Of a DNA stretch of 64,000 nt, positions 1-8,908 are shown in pieces. Origin of the DNA: Actinomycetota bacterium. Lineage in GTDB: Bacteria; Actinomycetota; Actinomycetes; Nanopelagicales; Nanopelagicaceae. The translations under genes and the position numbers were made by a program. The DNA lies in NCBI GenBank assembly GCA_947490845.1, contig CANLHI010000001.1, forward strand, positions 1 through 64,000. The letters run 5' to 3'. Each line of letters starts with the position of its first letter. Positions within the stretch are counted from its first letter, which is position 1. The notes below the pieces were generated by a model, which did no database searches, was not told the origin of the DNA, and saw only the letters and a list, made by a program, of their open reading frames with translations.

Positions 1-1502
1 GTCTTGATCACGTTGGAGACCGAACAGGCCTAGAACTTATACGCACAATGCAGCAGAAAATAGTTGCTCTGCAACAAGCAGACAAGCGCGAACACGGTGA
101 ATACGAATCACATATTAAAGTTTTTTCTGAACTAACAATCACTGAAATCTTGAAAGAGAACGGCAAAATTGCTGGCGCATATGGTTACTGGCGCGAATCA
201 GGATCAGAAGTTCTCTTCGAAGCACCTGCAGTAATTATTGCAACCGGTGGCGTCGGTAAGACTTTCAAAATCACTTCAAATTCTTGGGAAGGCACTGGCG
301 ATGGCCATGCACTTGCATTGAAGGCTGGCGCAAACTTGGTAGATATGGAGTTCTTGCAATTCCACCCAACTGGAATGGTTTGGCCACCATCGGTTCGCGG
401 AATTTTGGTTACCGAATCTGTTCGCGGTGAAGGTGGAATCCTTACCAATTCAAATGGTGAGCGCTTTATGTTTAAGTACATCCCAGATGTATTTAAAGAT
501 AAGTACGCTGATAATGAAGAAGAAGCAGATCGTTGGTATGAAGATCAAGATAACAACCGTCGCCCACCAGAGCTGTTGCCTCGCGATGAAGTTGCGCGCG
601 CGATTAACTCTGAAGTGAAAGCAGGCCGCGGCAGTGAACACGGTGGCGTATTCCTAGATGTCTCAAAGCGTCTATCTGCTGAAATTATTAAGAAACGCCT
701 GCCATCAATGTGGCACCAGTTCTATGAATTAGCTGGCGTTGACATCACAAAGGAGCCAATGGAAGTTGGCCCAACTTGTCACTATGTGATGGGCGGCGTT
801 GAAGTTGAGCCAGATACTGCAGCCGCAGTTGGTGTTCCAGGGTTATATGCAGCCGGTGAAGTCGCTGGTGGAATGCACGGTTCCAACCGCCTCGGTGGAA
901 ACTCACTTTCAGATCTTTTGGTATTTGGTCGTCGCGCAGGAATGGGCGCTGCTGCATACGTTAAACAGACAACTGCAGCGCCAGTAGCGGATGCAACAGT
1001 TGCAGCCGCTGCCGCAAGAATCGAAGCACCATTTGCACGCAGCGGTGGCGAAAACTCTTACTCACTTCACGCTGAACTGCAGGAAGTAACCCACAACTTA
1101 GTTGGCATCATTCGTACTGGTGCTGAACTAAAGGATGCGATTGCAAAGATTGCAGATATAAGAAAGCGCAGCGCCAATGTTGCAGTCTCTGGCGGACGTA
1201 AGTTCAACCCAGGTTTCCACTTGGCATTTGATTTAGACAATATGTTATTAGTTGCTGAAAGCACAGCTAAATCTGCGATCGGCCGCGAAGAATCTCGTGG
1301 TGGTCACACTCGCGATGATTTCCCTGGCATGGATATGGGATGGCGTCAGCACAACCACATCTCATCATTTGATGGAACACAAGTAACAGTGCGCAAGCAA
1401 GCGTTGCCATTTATGCCAAAAGAACTATTTAGTCTCTTCGATATTGAGGAGTTAAAGAAATATATGACACCGGATGAAGTTGCGAAAGGCGGTTCCAACT
1501 AA
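1..1502 (+). CDS. sdhA: Succinate dehydrogenase flavoprotein subunit (5' end cut by window)
   Basis: FAD-binding subunit of succinate dehydrogenase (TCA cycle, inner face of the membrane). The open frame enters at base 3 and already reads DHVGDRTGLELIRTMQQK, so the gene starts before the window. Seen: the substrate-side motif FHPTGM, the ESVRGEGG loop, and the FAD-binding block HGSNRLGGNSLSDLLVFGRR near the middle. The sequence style is that of the actinobacterial Sdh1 enzyme (mycobacterial Rv0248c-like; recalled resemblance, not a search). The stop TAA shares its last A with the ATG of sdhB (TAATG), so the two subunits are translationally coupled. Confidence 0.96.
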   Translation, partial: LDHVGDRTGLELIRTMQQKIVALQQADKREHGEYESHIKVFSELTITEILKENGKIAGAYGYWRESGSEVLFEAPAVIIATGGVGKTFKITSNSWEGTGDGHALALKAGANLVDMEFLQFHPTGMVWPPSVRGILVTESVRGEGGILTNSNGERFMFKYIPDVFKDKYADNEEEADRWYEDQDNNRRPPELLPRDEVARAINSEVKAGRGSEHGGVFLDVSKRLSAEIIKKRLPSMWHQFYELAGVDITKEPMEVGPTCHYVMGGVEVEPDTAAAVGVPGLYAAGEVAGGMHGSNRLGGNSLSDLLVFGRRAGMGAAAYVKQTTAAPVADATVAAAAARIEAPFARSGGENSYSLHAELQEVTHNLVGIIRTGAELKDAIAKIADIRKRSANVAVSGGRKFNPGFHLAFDLDNMLLVAESTAKSAIGREESRGGHTRDDFPGMDMGWRQHNHISSFDGTQVTVRKQALPFMPKELFSLFDIEELKKYMTPDEVAKGGSN

Positions 1503-2263
1503 TGGCGCGCAAAGTAAATCTTCGCATTTGGCGAGGCGATGCAACAGACGGTGGCCTACAGGATGTTCAGGTAGAGGCCAATGATGGCGAAGTCGTTCTC
1601 GATGTAATTCACCGCGTGCAAGCAACCCAAATGGGTGACTTAGCAGTTCGTTGGAACTGTAAGGCTGGCAAGTGCGGTTCTTGTTCTATGGAAATTAACG
1701 GTAAGCCACGTCTTGCTTGCATGACGCAAGTTGCTGCATACGGTGATGATGAAACGATCACAGTCACACCACTTCGCGCATTTCCTGTCATCAAAGATCT
1801 GGTCACTGACGTCTCCTTTAACTACAAAAAGGCGATGGAGATTCCTGCATTTGAGCCGCCAAAGGATCTAAAGCCAGGTGAGGCCAGAATGCAACAAATC
1901 GATGTTGAGCGCTCACAAGAGTTCCGCAAATGTATCGAGTGCTTCCTCTGTCAAGATGTATGTCACGTAGTCCGCGACCATGAAGAGAATAAGAAATCTT
2001 TCGCTGGTCCACGTTTCTTCATCCGTATTGCAGAACTTGATATGCACCCCCTTGATACTTTGAAAAATCGTAAGCGCGCCGCTCAAGAAGAGCACGGACT
2101 TGGAATGTGCAACATCACCAAGTGCTGTACCGAAGTGTGCCCAGAGCACATCAAGATCACTGATAACGCGATTATCCCGATGAAAGAACGCGTTGCAGAT
2201 ATTAAATATGACCCAGTTCGCTGGTTAGGTTCAAAGATCCGCAAACGCGAGGGTATCGTTTAG
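1502..2263 (+). CDS. sdhB: Succinate dehydrogenase iron-sulfur subunit
   Basis: Carries electrons from SdhA to the membrane quinone site. 253 aa, normal for the family. Cluster ligands are visible: a plant-type [2Fe-2S] motif CKAGKCGSCSMEING near residue 50, a CIECFLCQDVCH motif near 140, and CNITKCCTEVCPEHI near 200 for the [4Fe-4S] and [3Fe-4S] clusters. The start overlaps the sdhA stop by one base. No SdhC/D anchor follows; in Sdh1-type operons the anchor lies upstream of sdhA, so it is probably outside the window. Confidence 0.97.
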   Translation: MARKVNLRIWRGDATDGGLQDVQVEANDGEVVLDVIHRVQATQMGDLAVRWNCKAGKCGSCSMEINGKPRLACMTQVAAYGDDETITVTPLRAFPVIKDLVTDVSFNYKKAMEIPAFEPPKDLKPGEARMQQIDVERSQEFRKCIECFLCQDVCHVVRDHEENKKSFAGPRFFIRIAELDMHPLDTLKNRKRAAQEEHGLGMCNITKCCTEVCPEHIKITDNAIIPMKERVADIKYDPVRWLGSKIRKREGIV

Positions 2264-2266
2264 AGC

Positions 2267-2620
2267 ATGAATTCACTGCTGCTCGTCGCGGTCGGCGGTG
2301 TGGCAGGAACGCTAGTTCGCTTTGCTCTTTCTCTTGCAATACCTAATGATCGCACCGGAACCCTTGCTGCAAATTTAATTGGCGTAGCACTTGCCAGCGC
2401 TCTTTTGGTTTTAATGGAACGCCGCGGCATAACCGAGTTAAGACACCTACTCCTTCCAGGATTCTGCGCCGGTATGACAACTTTCTCTGCAGTAACTGTT
2501 CAAGTATTTGAACCAGCAACTGGTGGCGAACTCTTCTTAGCGGCAAATATTTTCTTAAGTCTGTTGATTGTGATTATTGTCCTGCCGCTGAGCCGTAAGT
2601 TAATTCCGGTGCGCAAATGA
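2267..2620 (+). CDS. crcB: CrcB/Fluc fluoride channel, first subunit
   Basis: Small four-helix membrane protein (117 aa) of the Fluc family, which exports fluoride as a dual-topology dimer. Seen: N-terminal GGVAGTLVRF, the asparagine in the AANLIG helix, and the FCAGMTTFSAVTVQ segment that in Fluc carries the central sodium site and pore phenylalanine. It starts 3 nt after sdhB and overlaps the second crcB by 4 nt (ATGA), so both are cotranscribed with sdhAB. Adjacent paralogous pairs usually form an obligate heterodimer. No fluoride riboswitch can be placed in the 3-nt gap. Confidence 0.9.
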   Translation: MNSLLLVAVGGVAGTLVRFALSLAIPNDRTGTLAANLIGVALASALLVLMERRGITELRHLLLPGFCAGMTTFSAVTVQVFEPATGGELFLAANIFLSLLIVIIVLPLSRKLIPVRK

Positions 2621-2955
2621 ATACGCTATACGTGATTTTAGGTGCGGCGATTGGTGCGCCAGCCCGCTTTGCAATTGATCAATACATCAGGAAATTTACT
2701 GACAAACCGTATGGAATTTTCTTTGTAAACGTACTTGGCTCATTCTTGATTGGGCTAACCTTTTCAAAGTCTGAGAAAGTTTATGATTTAGTCGCGGTCG
2801 GTTTCGCTGGAGCTTTCACAACCTGGTCAACATTTATGCTTGATCTTTACTTGGGCTATGAATTAAAGCGTTACAAAGAGGTCGCCTTGAACCTGAGTGT
2901 TTCACTTTTGTTTGGCTTACTTGCAGCGTGGATCGGAATCCAGCTCGCAAATTAA
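2617..2955 (+). CDS. crcB: CrcB/Fluc fluoride channel, second subunit
   Basis: Partner of the preceding gene (112 aa, four predicted helices). Seen: GAAIGAPARF at the N-terminus, FVNVLGSFLIG in helix 2, and GFAGAFTTWSTFMLD in helix 3, each aligning with the same motif in the first subunit. The ATG overlaps the upstream stop by 4 nt. It ends one base before the stop of the convergent aminopeptidase gene, leaving no room for a separate terminator. Confidence 0.9.
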   Translation: MNTLYVILGAAIGAPARFAIDQYIRKFTDKPYGIFFVNVLGSFLIGLTFSKSEKVYDLVAVGFAGAFTTWSTFMLDLYLGYELKRYKEVALNLSVSLLFGLLAAWIGIQLAN

Positions 2956-4407
2956 TCAACCGAGAATTGATGCCATCCAGGCTTCGATTGCATCGGGGTG
3001 GCGCGGGATATTTTCACTTAGGTTGCGACAACCGTCCGCCGTAACAATTACATCGTCTTCGATTCGGATACCGATTCCGCGATACTCAGGGGCGAATAGT
3101 TCATCATCAGGCTGAATGTAAAGTCCTGGTTCGACAGTTAAAACCATTCCTTCACGCAAAACACCATCGCGATACATATCCTGACGCGCGTGCTCGCAAT
3201 CGTGCACATCAAGACCTAAATGATGGCTTACTCCGTGCAAAGTCCAACGGCGATGCAGACCAACTTCTGGTTGCATAGACTCTTCGGCAGAGACAGTTAA
3301 AACTCCCATGTCGGCCAAACCTTGCGCCAGAACTCGTTGCGCCGCGCGGTTAATTTCTAAGAATGGAACTCCTGGCTTAACTGCTGCAAAGCCGGCTAAC
3401 TGGGCTTCATAAACCAACATGTATAAGGTGCGCTGCGCTGGTGAGAATTTTCCATTAACCGGCAAGGTGCGAGTTATATCTGCGGTGTAATAAGAATCCA
3501 TCTCTACGCCAGCGTCGAGCAACAGCAATTCGCCATTGCGGACAGCGCCATCGTTGCGGATCCAGTGCAATACGCAGGCATGGGAACCAGCTGCGGCAAT
3601 TGTCGTGTAACCAATGTCGTTGCCTTCTAGGCGAGCACGTCCAAAGAAAGCACCCTCCACAATTCTTTCGCCACGTGGATGATCCGCTGCCGCCGGCATG
3701 GCAGCAATTACATCACTAAATCCGCGACCAGTAGCATCAACAGCTGCCTGCAGCTCAGCAACTTCGTAATCATCTTTGACTAAACGTTGTTCGGATGTAA
3801 ATGTTAGGAATTCTGCCTCGCGCGCATGCTTAGATATCAACTTATCCATCAGGCCATCTTCACCGCGCACAAGCAAGGTCTCTTTGCTAAAACGCAGCAG
3901 ATCCTCGATCTTTTCAACATCGCGAGTTTGAATCTGATAAACAGTATTTGCTTCATCAAGTGTGAAATGTCGACCTACCCAGAGTTCTCCATACTTACGA
4001 TCGGTATAGAAAGCATCGGTGTCACGAGTAGAACGTGGGTGCAGATAAAGATAAGAATCGTGCCCGCCTGATTCATTTGGTTCCATTACTAGTACTGAAT
4101 CGGGAACCGCATCTGCTCCCTGCACGCCTGCATAGAAAGCAAATGCGCTGTGGGGACGAAATACATATTCAGTATCGTTTGACCGAGTTTTGTAATTTCC
4201 AGCCGGAATTACTAAGCGAATATTTGGAAATGCTGCAGATAAAACTTGGCGGCGCGTGAATGCATAAGTAACAACTTCAAGTGGCTGCAGTCCTTCAAGG
4301 TTTGATGTAGCCCACCCAGTGCGCATGAACTCTGCAAACTGTGTTGGGGGAGTAACATCGTAAGGACGAGCATTTTTTACATCTGGTGCTGCTACCTTGT
4401 CATTCAT
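2956..4407 (-). CDS. pepP: Xaa-Pro aminopeptidase (M24B family)
   Basis: Dimetal exopeptidase that removes an N-terminal residue preceding proline. An aminopeptidase P N-terminal domain (about residues 20-150) precedes the pita-bread catalytic domain. Metal-site segments visible: LLLDAGVEMDSYYTADITRT (two Asp), LHGVSHHLGLDVHD (His), VLTVEPGLYI (Glu) and GIGIRIEDDV (Glu). I place the start at 4407 (ATG, MNDKV...) rather than 14 codons upstream because a -10-like TACTCT lies 7 nt before it on this strand, with no Shine-Dalgarno: a leaderless arrangement. About 483 aa. Divergent from the transketolase operon. Confidence 0.92.
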   Translation of the reverse strand: MNDKVAAPDVKNARPYDVTPPTQFAEFMRTGWATSNLEGLQPLEVVTYAFTRRQVLSAAFPNIRLVIPAGNYKTRSNDTEYVFRPHSAFAFYAGVQGADAVPDSVLVMEPNESGGHDSYLYLHPRSTRDTDAFYTDRKYGELWVGRHFTLDEANTVYQIQTRDVEKIEDLLRFSKETLLVRGEDGLMDKLISKHAREAEFLTFTSEQRLVKDDYEVAELQAAVDATGRGFSDVIAAMPAAADHPRGERIVEGAFFGRARLEGNDIGYTTIAAAGSHACVLHWIRNDGAVRNGELLLLDAGVEMDSYYTADITRTLPVNGKFSPAQRTLYMLVYEAQLAGFAAVKPGVPFLEINRAAQRVLAQGLADMGVLTVSAEESMQPEVGLHRRWTLHGVSHHLGLDVHDCEHARQDMYRDGVLREGMVLTVEPGLYIQPDDELFAPEYRGIGIRIEDDVIVTADGCRNLSENIPRHPDAIEAWMASILG

Positions 4408-4457
4408 ATCGCTAAGAGTACAGAACAAGTAAAAAACTAAAAGTGCCAAAAACGGTA

Positions 4458-4485
4458 TTGACCTGAGCGTAAATACGCATAGAGT
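4458..4485 (+). promoter_or_regulatory. Candidate sigma-A-type promoter of the transketolase operon
   Basis: TTGACC (4458-4463), a 16-nt spacer, then TAGAGT (4480-4485). The first base of the start codon is at 4495, so a transcript starting about 7-10 nt after the -10 box would have almost no leader. No Shine-Dalgarno is present, which fits leaderless translation. Confidence 0.45.
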
Positions 4486-4494
4486 TAAGCCATT

Positions 4495-5307
4495 ATGGCG
4501 ATGGATTCACGGCAAATATCAGATTTAGCGCGTGAGATCCGCATCCAAATTCTTCACACCATCAAAGGTGCGGGAATGGGCCATATTGGTGGCGACTTTT
4601 CGGTCACGGATATTTTGGCAACTCTCTTCGGTTCAGTCCTTAACGTAGATCCTAAGAATCCAAACAAGTCCGATCGCGATCGCATAATTTTAAGCAAAGG
4701 TCATGCTGCCGTTGCGCTTTACTCAGCGCTAGCCTTACGTGGCTTTTTTCCAGTTGAAGACCTAAAAACTTTTGCGAAGCCGCTAAGTAATTTAAATGGT
4801 CACCCAAATCGCAATAAAGTGCCTGGAGTTGAATCAAATACTGGCCCGCTCGGCCATGGTTTTCCAATCGCAGTCGGCACCGCTATCGGTGCGCAGTTAG
4901 CGAAAAATGGCAGCCGCTCATTTGTAATTATGGGAGATGGCGAATTGCAAGAAGGTAGCAATTGGGAAGCGGCGATGTTTGCCAGCCATCGCAAACTTAC
5001 CAATTTAATTGCTGTGATTGATCGCAATGGTTTCCAGCAAGGAAGCCCAACTGCAAAAACCAACGAACTTGATCCGCTAGATAAGAAATTTGAATCATTT
5101 GGTTGGGAAGTCTGCGTGGTTGACGGACACGATTACAAGGCACTACATAAAGCGTTTACCGATCCCCAGGCCAAGCCACGCGTTGTGATTGCGCAAACGA
5201 CTAAAGGCAAGGGTGTTGATTTTATGGAAGGTAAGGCTGAATGGCATCACAAAGTTCCATCGGCTGAACAATATGAAGCAGCCCTTGAGCAAGTTGGTAA
5301 GCAATGA
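4495..5307 (+). CDS. Transketolase, N-terminal (TPP-binding) subunit
   Basis: First half of a split transketolase (270 aa); moves two-carbon ketol units between sugar phosphates in the pentose phosphate pathway. Seen: GMGHIGGDFSVTDIL near residue 25, the LSKGHAAVALY segment, and the thiamine-diphosphate/Mg motif GDGELQEGSNWEAA near 145 followed by AVIDRNGFQQ. It overlaps the C-terminal subunit by 4 nt (ATGA). Split transketolases are typical of sugar-specific catabolic operons; here they sit with an FGGY kinase and a TIM-barrel isomerase. Confidence 0.92.
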   Translation: MAMDSRQISDLAREIRIQILHTIKGAGMGHIGGDFSVTDILATLFGSVLNVDPKNPNKSDRDRIILSKGHAAVALYSALALRGFFPVEDLKTFAKPLSNLNGHPNRNKVPGVESNTGPLGHGFPIAVGTAIGAQLAKNGSRSFVIMGDGELQEGSNWEAAMFASHRKLTNLIAVIDRNGFQQGSPTAKTNELDPLDKKFESFGWEVCVVDGHDYKALHKAFTDPQAKPRVVIAQTTKGKGVDFMEGKAEWHHKVPSAEQYEAALEQVGKQ

Positions 5308-6254
5308 GCGAAAAAATGGAAGAGTTCGATAATCGCATAATTTTTTCCAAAACTCTGATCGCATTAGCTAATGAAGATCCTAAAATTGTTGTCGTCTGTA
5401 ACGACTCGGTTGGTTCAAGCAATTTAACCGAATTCCGCGACCTCTTTCCTGATCGATTAATTGATGTTGGTATTGCAGAACAAAATATGGTTGGCGTTGC
5501 CGCCGGCTTAGCGAATGCTGGATTTACACCATTTGTATGTGCCGCAGCACCATTCTTAACGGGTCGCGCTCTTGAACAAATCAAAGCCGATGTCGTTTAC
5601 ACCCGCACCAACGTAAAACTCTGCGGAATGAGCCCCGGTATTGCTTATGGCGAACTAGGACCAACACATCATTCGATCGAAGATATTGCATGGATGCGTG
5701 CACTGGATTCACTACCAATTGTCTTGCCAGCAGATGAAGCGCAGACAGCCGAGGCAGTGCGGTGGGCGGCAAATATGGTTGGCCCGGTATTTATGCGAAT
5801 TGGCAGATATAAAGTCCCATCTGTTTCGCAAGGACAATCTCCGGCCTTTATCCCAAATAAGGCAATGCGCATTATCGATGGTAGCGATATAACAATTGTT
5901 GCCACCGGAACTTTAGTCTCACGAGCAGTGGCAGCTGCAGCACAATTGAAAGCCGAAGGAATATCTGCCAGAGTCATAAATCTTTCTACAGTTTCACCAC
6001 TCGATACTGCTGAAATCTTGGCTGCTGCAAAAGAAACTAAAGCAATTATCACTGCAGAAGAATCAGTTACTCGTGGTGGTGTTGGCGGTGCGATCGCAGA
6101 ATTCGTTGTACAGAACCACCCCGTTCCAATGAAACTAATGGGAATTGATTCATTTGCTCCAACCGGGTCAGCCACATTTCTTTTTGAACATTTTGGGTTA
6201 ACTGCAGATTCAATAGTTACCTCTGCTCGAGAGCTCTTAAAGCATGGAAAATAA
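5304..6254 (+). CDS. Transketolase, C-terminal subunit
   Basis: Second half of the split enzyme (316 aa): pyrimidine-binding domain with DVGIAEQNMVGVAAGLA near residue 55 (the Glu that activates TPP), then the C-terminal domain with TAEESVTRGGVGGAIAEF near 255. Starts inside the end of the N-terminal subunit and its own end overlaps the kinase gene by 11 nt, so all three products should be made together. Alternative readings (1-deoxyxylulose-5-phosphate synthase, acetoin/pyruvate dehydrogenase E1 beta) fit less well because of the paired transketolase-type N-subunit. Confidence 0.92.
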   Translation: MSEKMEEFDNRIIFSKTLIALANEDPKIVVVCNDSVGSSNLTEFRDLFPDRLIDVGIAEQNMVGVAAGLANAGFTPFVCAAAPFLTGRALEQIKADVVYTRTNVKLCGMSPGIAYGELGPTHHSIEDIAWMRALDSLPIVLPADEAQTAEAVRWAANMVGPVFMRIGRYKVPSVSQGQSPAFIPNKAMRIIDGSDITIVATGTLVSRAVAAAAQLKAEGISARVINLSTVSPLDTAEILAAAKETKAIITAEESVTRGGVGGAIAEFVVQNHPVPMKLMGIDSFAPTGSATFLFEHFGLTADSIVTSARELLKHGK

Positions 6255-7665
6255 TTCACCGATGATTCTGGCTATCGATCAAGGTAGCGGTTCTACAAAA
6301 GCGCTAGCCATAAATTTAAAAGGTGAAGTTCTTGCGCAATCAGAAGTAAAAATCGCAACTTCATTCCCACAACCAGGATGGGTAGAACAAGACCCAGAAG
6401 AAATTTGGCAATCAGTCGTAACTTCCAGTAAAGAAATTACCAAATCCCATAGGATTTCTGCAGTTGGATTAAGCGTCCAACGTGAATCTGTTCTGTTTTG
6501 GGATCGCACAACCGGAAAAGCGCTGTCCAAGGTCATCACCTGGCAAGATCGCAGGGCATCTGAATTGGCGGAAAAACAATTGAAAAACGCTGCCAAGGTA
6601 AAGGCAATTAGCGGTCTAGAGCTTGATCCGATGTTCTCGGCGCTTAGAGCGCAATGGTTACTTGAGAACGAAAACTTTAATAAGAGCGATATCTCTATCG
6701 GAACAATTGATTCTTGGATTGCCTTCAAATTAGGTGCTGGCCACATCGTTGAAGTGGGAAGTGCCAGCCGTACTCAACTCTTAGATATTCAAAGCGGTAA
6801 CTGGAGCCTGGAGCTACTTTCTATATTTGGTATTAGTGAGGCACAACTACCCCGCGTCTGTGCATCTGATGAAAAACATACCTGCACCAACATGCAGTTA
6901 CTGGGCCTAACTAACGAAGTACCACTTTCTGGAATTATGGGAGATTCACACGCAGCACTTTTTGCCCACCAAGGCTGGAAAGTAGGTGTCTTTAAGGCAA
7001 CTTTTGGTACCGGTACTTCACTTATGGGGCCTACCGAGACAAACCCTCAAACAATTGCTTGGTCAATTGATAACAAAATAACTCGTGCCATTGAAGCAAA
7101 TATTCTTTCAACGGGTTCAACCTTGGTTTGGCTAGCAGAACTGCTCGGCACAACACCAGATGATTTAGCAAAGCTCGCTCTAAAATCAACAGAACAAGTA
7201 GAAATAGTTCCAGCCTTCAATGGTCTTGGCGCCCCATGGTGGGATCGCGAGGCAACGGCAGTTATTTCAGGTCTTACCCGCGGTTCAAACCGAGCTGATC
7301 TTGCCGCAGCCGCACTGCGATCAACAGCTGCACAAATAAATGATGTGATTGAAGATTTTGCTAAATCAAACATAGAAATCAATTCTTTATATGCCGATGG
7401 TGGTGGAGCACGAAATGAATATTTGATGCAGATGTTGGCAGATCTAAGCGGAAAGAAAATTAGATCATCACAGCTTCTTGAGCTATCTGCATTTGGTGCG
7501 GCTATGGTTGCAGCACTTGGTGCGGGCCTTGCCACAATTTCAGATATCGAAAAAATAGAACTTAAATATTCTGATCACACCCCAGCAATTTTAGAATCCG
7601 AACGCCAGATAAGGCTAAAAACTTGGCGAAAAGCGGTGCATCAATCACGTTTAAAGATGAATTAG
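6244..7665 (+). CDS. FGGY-family carbohydrate kinase
   Basis: ATP-dependent sugar or polyol kinase, 473 aa, two actin-like domains. Seen: phosphate-1 loop MILAIDQGSGSTKA near residue 7, glycerol-kinase-like QPGWVEQDPEEIWQ near 43, TWQDRRA near 98, MGDSHAALFAHQG near 232, FGTGTSLM near 253, and the C-terminal adenosine loop DGGGARNEYLMQ near 382. Glycerol kinase and xylulokinase are the closest named families. The neighbouring isomerase and transketolase favour a ketose (pentulose or tetrulose) substrate over glycerol; this is inference. Overlaps the upstream gene by 11 nt. Confidence 0.85.
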   Translation: MENNSPMILAIDQGSGSTKALAINLKGEVLAQSEVKIATSFPQPGWVEQDPEEIWQSVVTSSKEITKSHRISAVGLSVQRESVLFWDRTTGKALSKVITWQDRRASELAEKQLKNAAKVKAISGLELDPMFSALRAQWLLENENFNKSDISIGTIDSWIAFKLGAGHIVEVGSASRTQLLDIQSGNWSLELLSIFGISEAQLPRVCASDEKHTCTNMQLLGLTNEVPLSGIMGDSHAALFAHQGWKVGVFKATFGTGTSLMGPTETNPQTIAWSIDNKITRAIEANILSTGSTLVWLAELLGTTPDDLAKLALKSTEQVEIVPAFNGLGAPWWDREATAVISGLTRGSNRADLAAAALRSTAAQINDVIEDFAKSNIEINSLYADGGGARNEYLMQMLADLSGKKIRSSQLLELSAFGAAMVAALGAGLATISDIEKIELKYSDHTPAILESERQIRLKTWRKAVHQSRLKMN

Positions 7666-7733
7666 AGCCCTATCCACAAACTCAATAACCTTCTAGAATC
7701 TAAAAATCGAATGGCAAAGAGAGCGAGATCAAA

Positions 7734-8726
7734 ATGGGAAAACTAACTTACGGCGCAGGCATCTGGGCATTTGGCCAATTCGTTGACCGCTATGCCGGTG
7801 ATGGTTATGGACCAACTCGCACCAGCCAACAGATGATCGAAGATGCCGCCAAAGTTCCCGGTCTCAAGCACTTAGATATAAATGTTCCGTTCGATATTCC
7901 TGAGCGCACTGCAGTTGAGATAAAGAAGATGCTCGATGACAACGGACTTATCTGCCGCGCTACCACCCCACACATTTATATGCGCGAGTATGTAAAGGGC
8001 TCATTTACCAACCCTGATACCAAGTTGCGCTCACAAACTAAAGATCGCGTGCGCGAGGCAATCGCTGCCGCCGAAATCTTGGGTGCGACATATGTAAAGT
8101 TCTGGCCTGGCCAGGACGGCTTTGATTTCCCATTGCAAGCAAATTATTTACAGATTTGGGATTACACCATCAACGGTATCCGCGACCTTGCAAATGAAAA
8201 CCCTAGAGTACAATTTGCTATTGAATACAAGTGCAAAGAACCGCGCGTTCGCATGACCCTGGCAACCGCTGCCAAAACACTTCTTGCAATAAGTGAGATG
8301 AAAGTGGATAACGTTGGAATTGTTATGGACTTCGGCCATTCTTTGATGGCGCAAGAGACGCCAGCCGAATCTCTTCTACTAATCCATCGCCATGGCAAAT
8401 TAGTTAGCGCCGAGCTAAACGATAACTGGCGCGGTTGGGATGATGATCTGCCAGTTGCATCCGTTCACCTCTTCGAAACTATCGAATACATGTTGGCACT
8501 GCGTAGTATTAATTGGTCAGATCCGATTTTGCTTGACCAATTCCCATTCCGTGAAGATCCAGTGCGCGCACTTACGCGCAGCATTGAAATAATTACCTAT
8601 CTTGAAGAAGTCTGCGATCGCGTTGATATCAATGCCCTTAATCAGGCTCAGAATTCGCAAGATGCCTTGGCCGCTCAAGCAGTAATTTGGGACGCGCTAA
8701 TGCAAGAGAAACGTTTCACTCGCTAG
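7734..8726 (+). CDS. Xylose-isomerase-like TIM-barrel sugar isomerase
   Basis: 330-aa protein of the xylose isomerase/AP-endonuclease TIM-barrel superfamily, which interconverts aldoses and ketoses or epimerises them. Seen: metal-site-like segments FAIEYKCKEPR (Glu), VGIVMDFGHSL (Asp, His) and SAELNDNWRGWDDD, plus a WPGQDGFDFP loop after the third strand. It follows the kinase by 68 nt; that gap holds a -10-like TAGAAT at 7694-7699, so it may have its own promoter. The order isomerase, kinase, transketolase implies aldose to ketose to ketose-phosphate to central metabolism. The exact sugar cannot be told. Confidence 0.75.
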   Translation: MGKLTYGAGIWAFGQFVDRYAGDGYGPTRTSQQMIEDAAKVPGLKHLDINVPFDIPERTAVEIKKMLDDNGLICRATTPHIYMREYVKGSFTNPDTKLRSQTKDRVREAIAAAEILGATYVKFWPGQDGFDFPLQANYLQIWDYTINGIRDLANENPRVQFAIEYKCKEPRVRMTLATAAKTLLAISEMKVDNVGIVMDFGHSLMAQETPAESLLLIHRHGKLVSAELNDNWRGWDDDLPVASVHLFETIEYMLALRSINWSDPILLDQFPFREDPVRALTRSIEIITYLEEVCDRVDINALNQAQNSQDALAAQAVIWDALMQEKRFTR

Positions 8727-8756
8727 AGAATTACCTGTAAACTCACACCTGTACTT

Positions 8757-8845
8757 GGAGACGTCGCATAGCCCGGTCGAGTGCGCCTCACTGCTAACGA
8801 GGTAAGGTGTAAAAGCCTTCAGGAGTTCAAATCTCCTCGTCTCCG
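8757..8845 (+). tRNA. tRNA-Ser(GCT)
   Basis: 89 nt with a full cloverleaf and long variable arm. Acceptor GGAGACG pairs with CGTCTCC; T-arm AGGAG/CTCCT around TTCAAAT; anticodon loop CTGCTAA gives GCT; the variable arm AAGGT/GCCTT closes over GTAAAA. The CCA end is not encoded. The innermost anticodon-stem position is A opposite C. Confidence 0.95.
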
Positions 8846-8908
8846 CTCTGTTTCACACCTTTCCTTTCTCTAAAGGTTTTCACATTTTCCCTGAGTAACC
8901 TCCCTCAA

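Noticed and set aside
185..481. Antisense reading frames inside sdhA and other core genes
   Set aside because: They are shadows of strongly conserved genes, with no start signals or recognisable motifs of their own.
2264..2266. Fluoride riboswitch ahead of the crcB pair
   Set aside because: The genes start 3 nt after sdhB, leaving no leader, and no riboswitch-like fold is visible in the end of sdhB.
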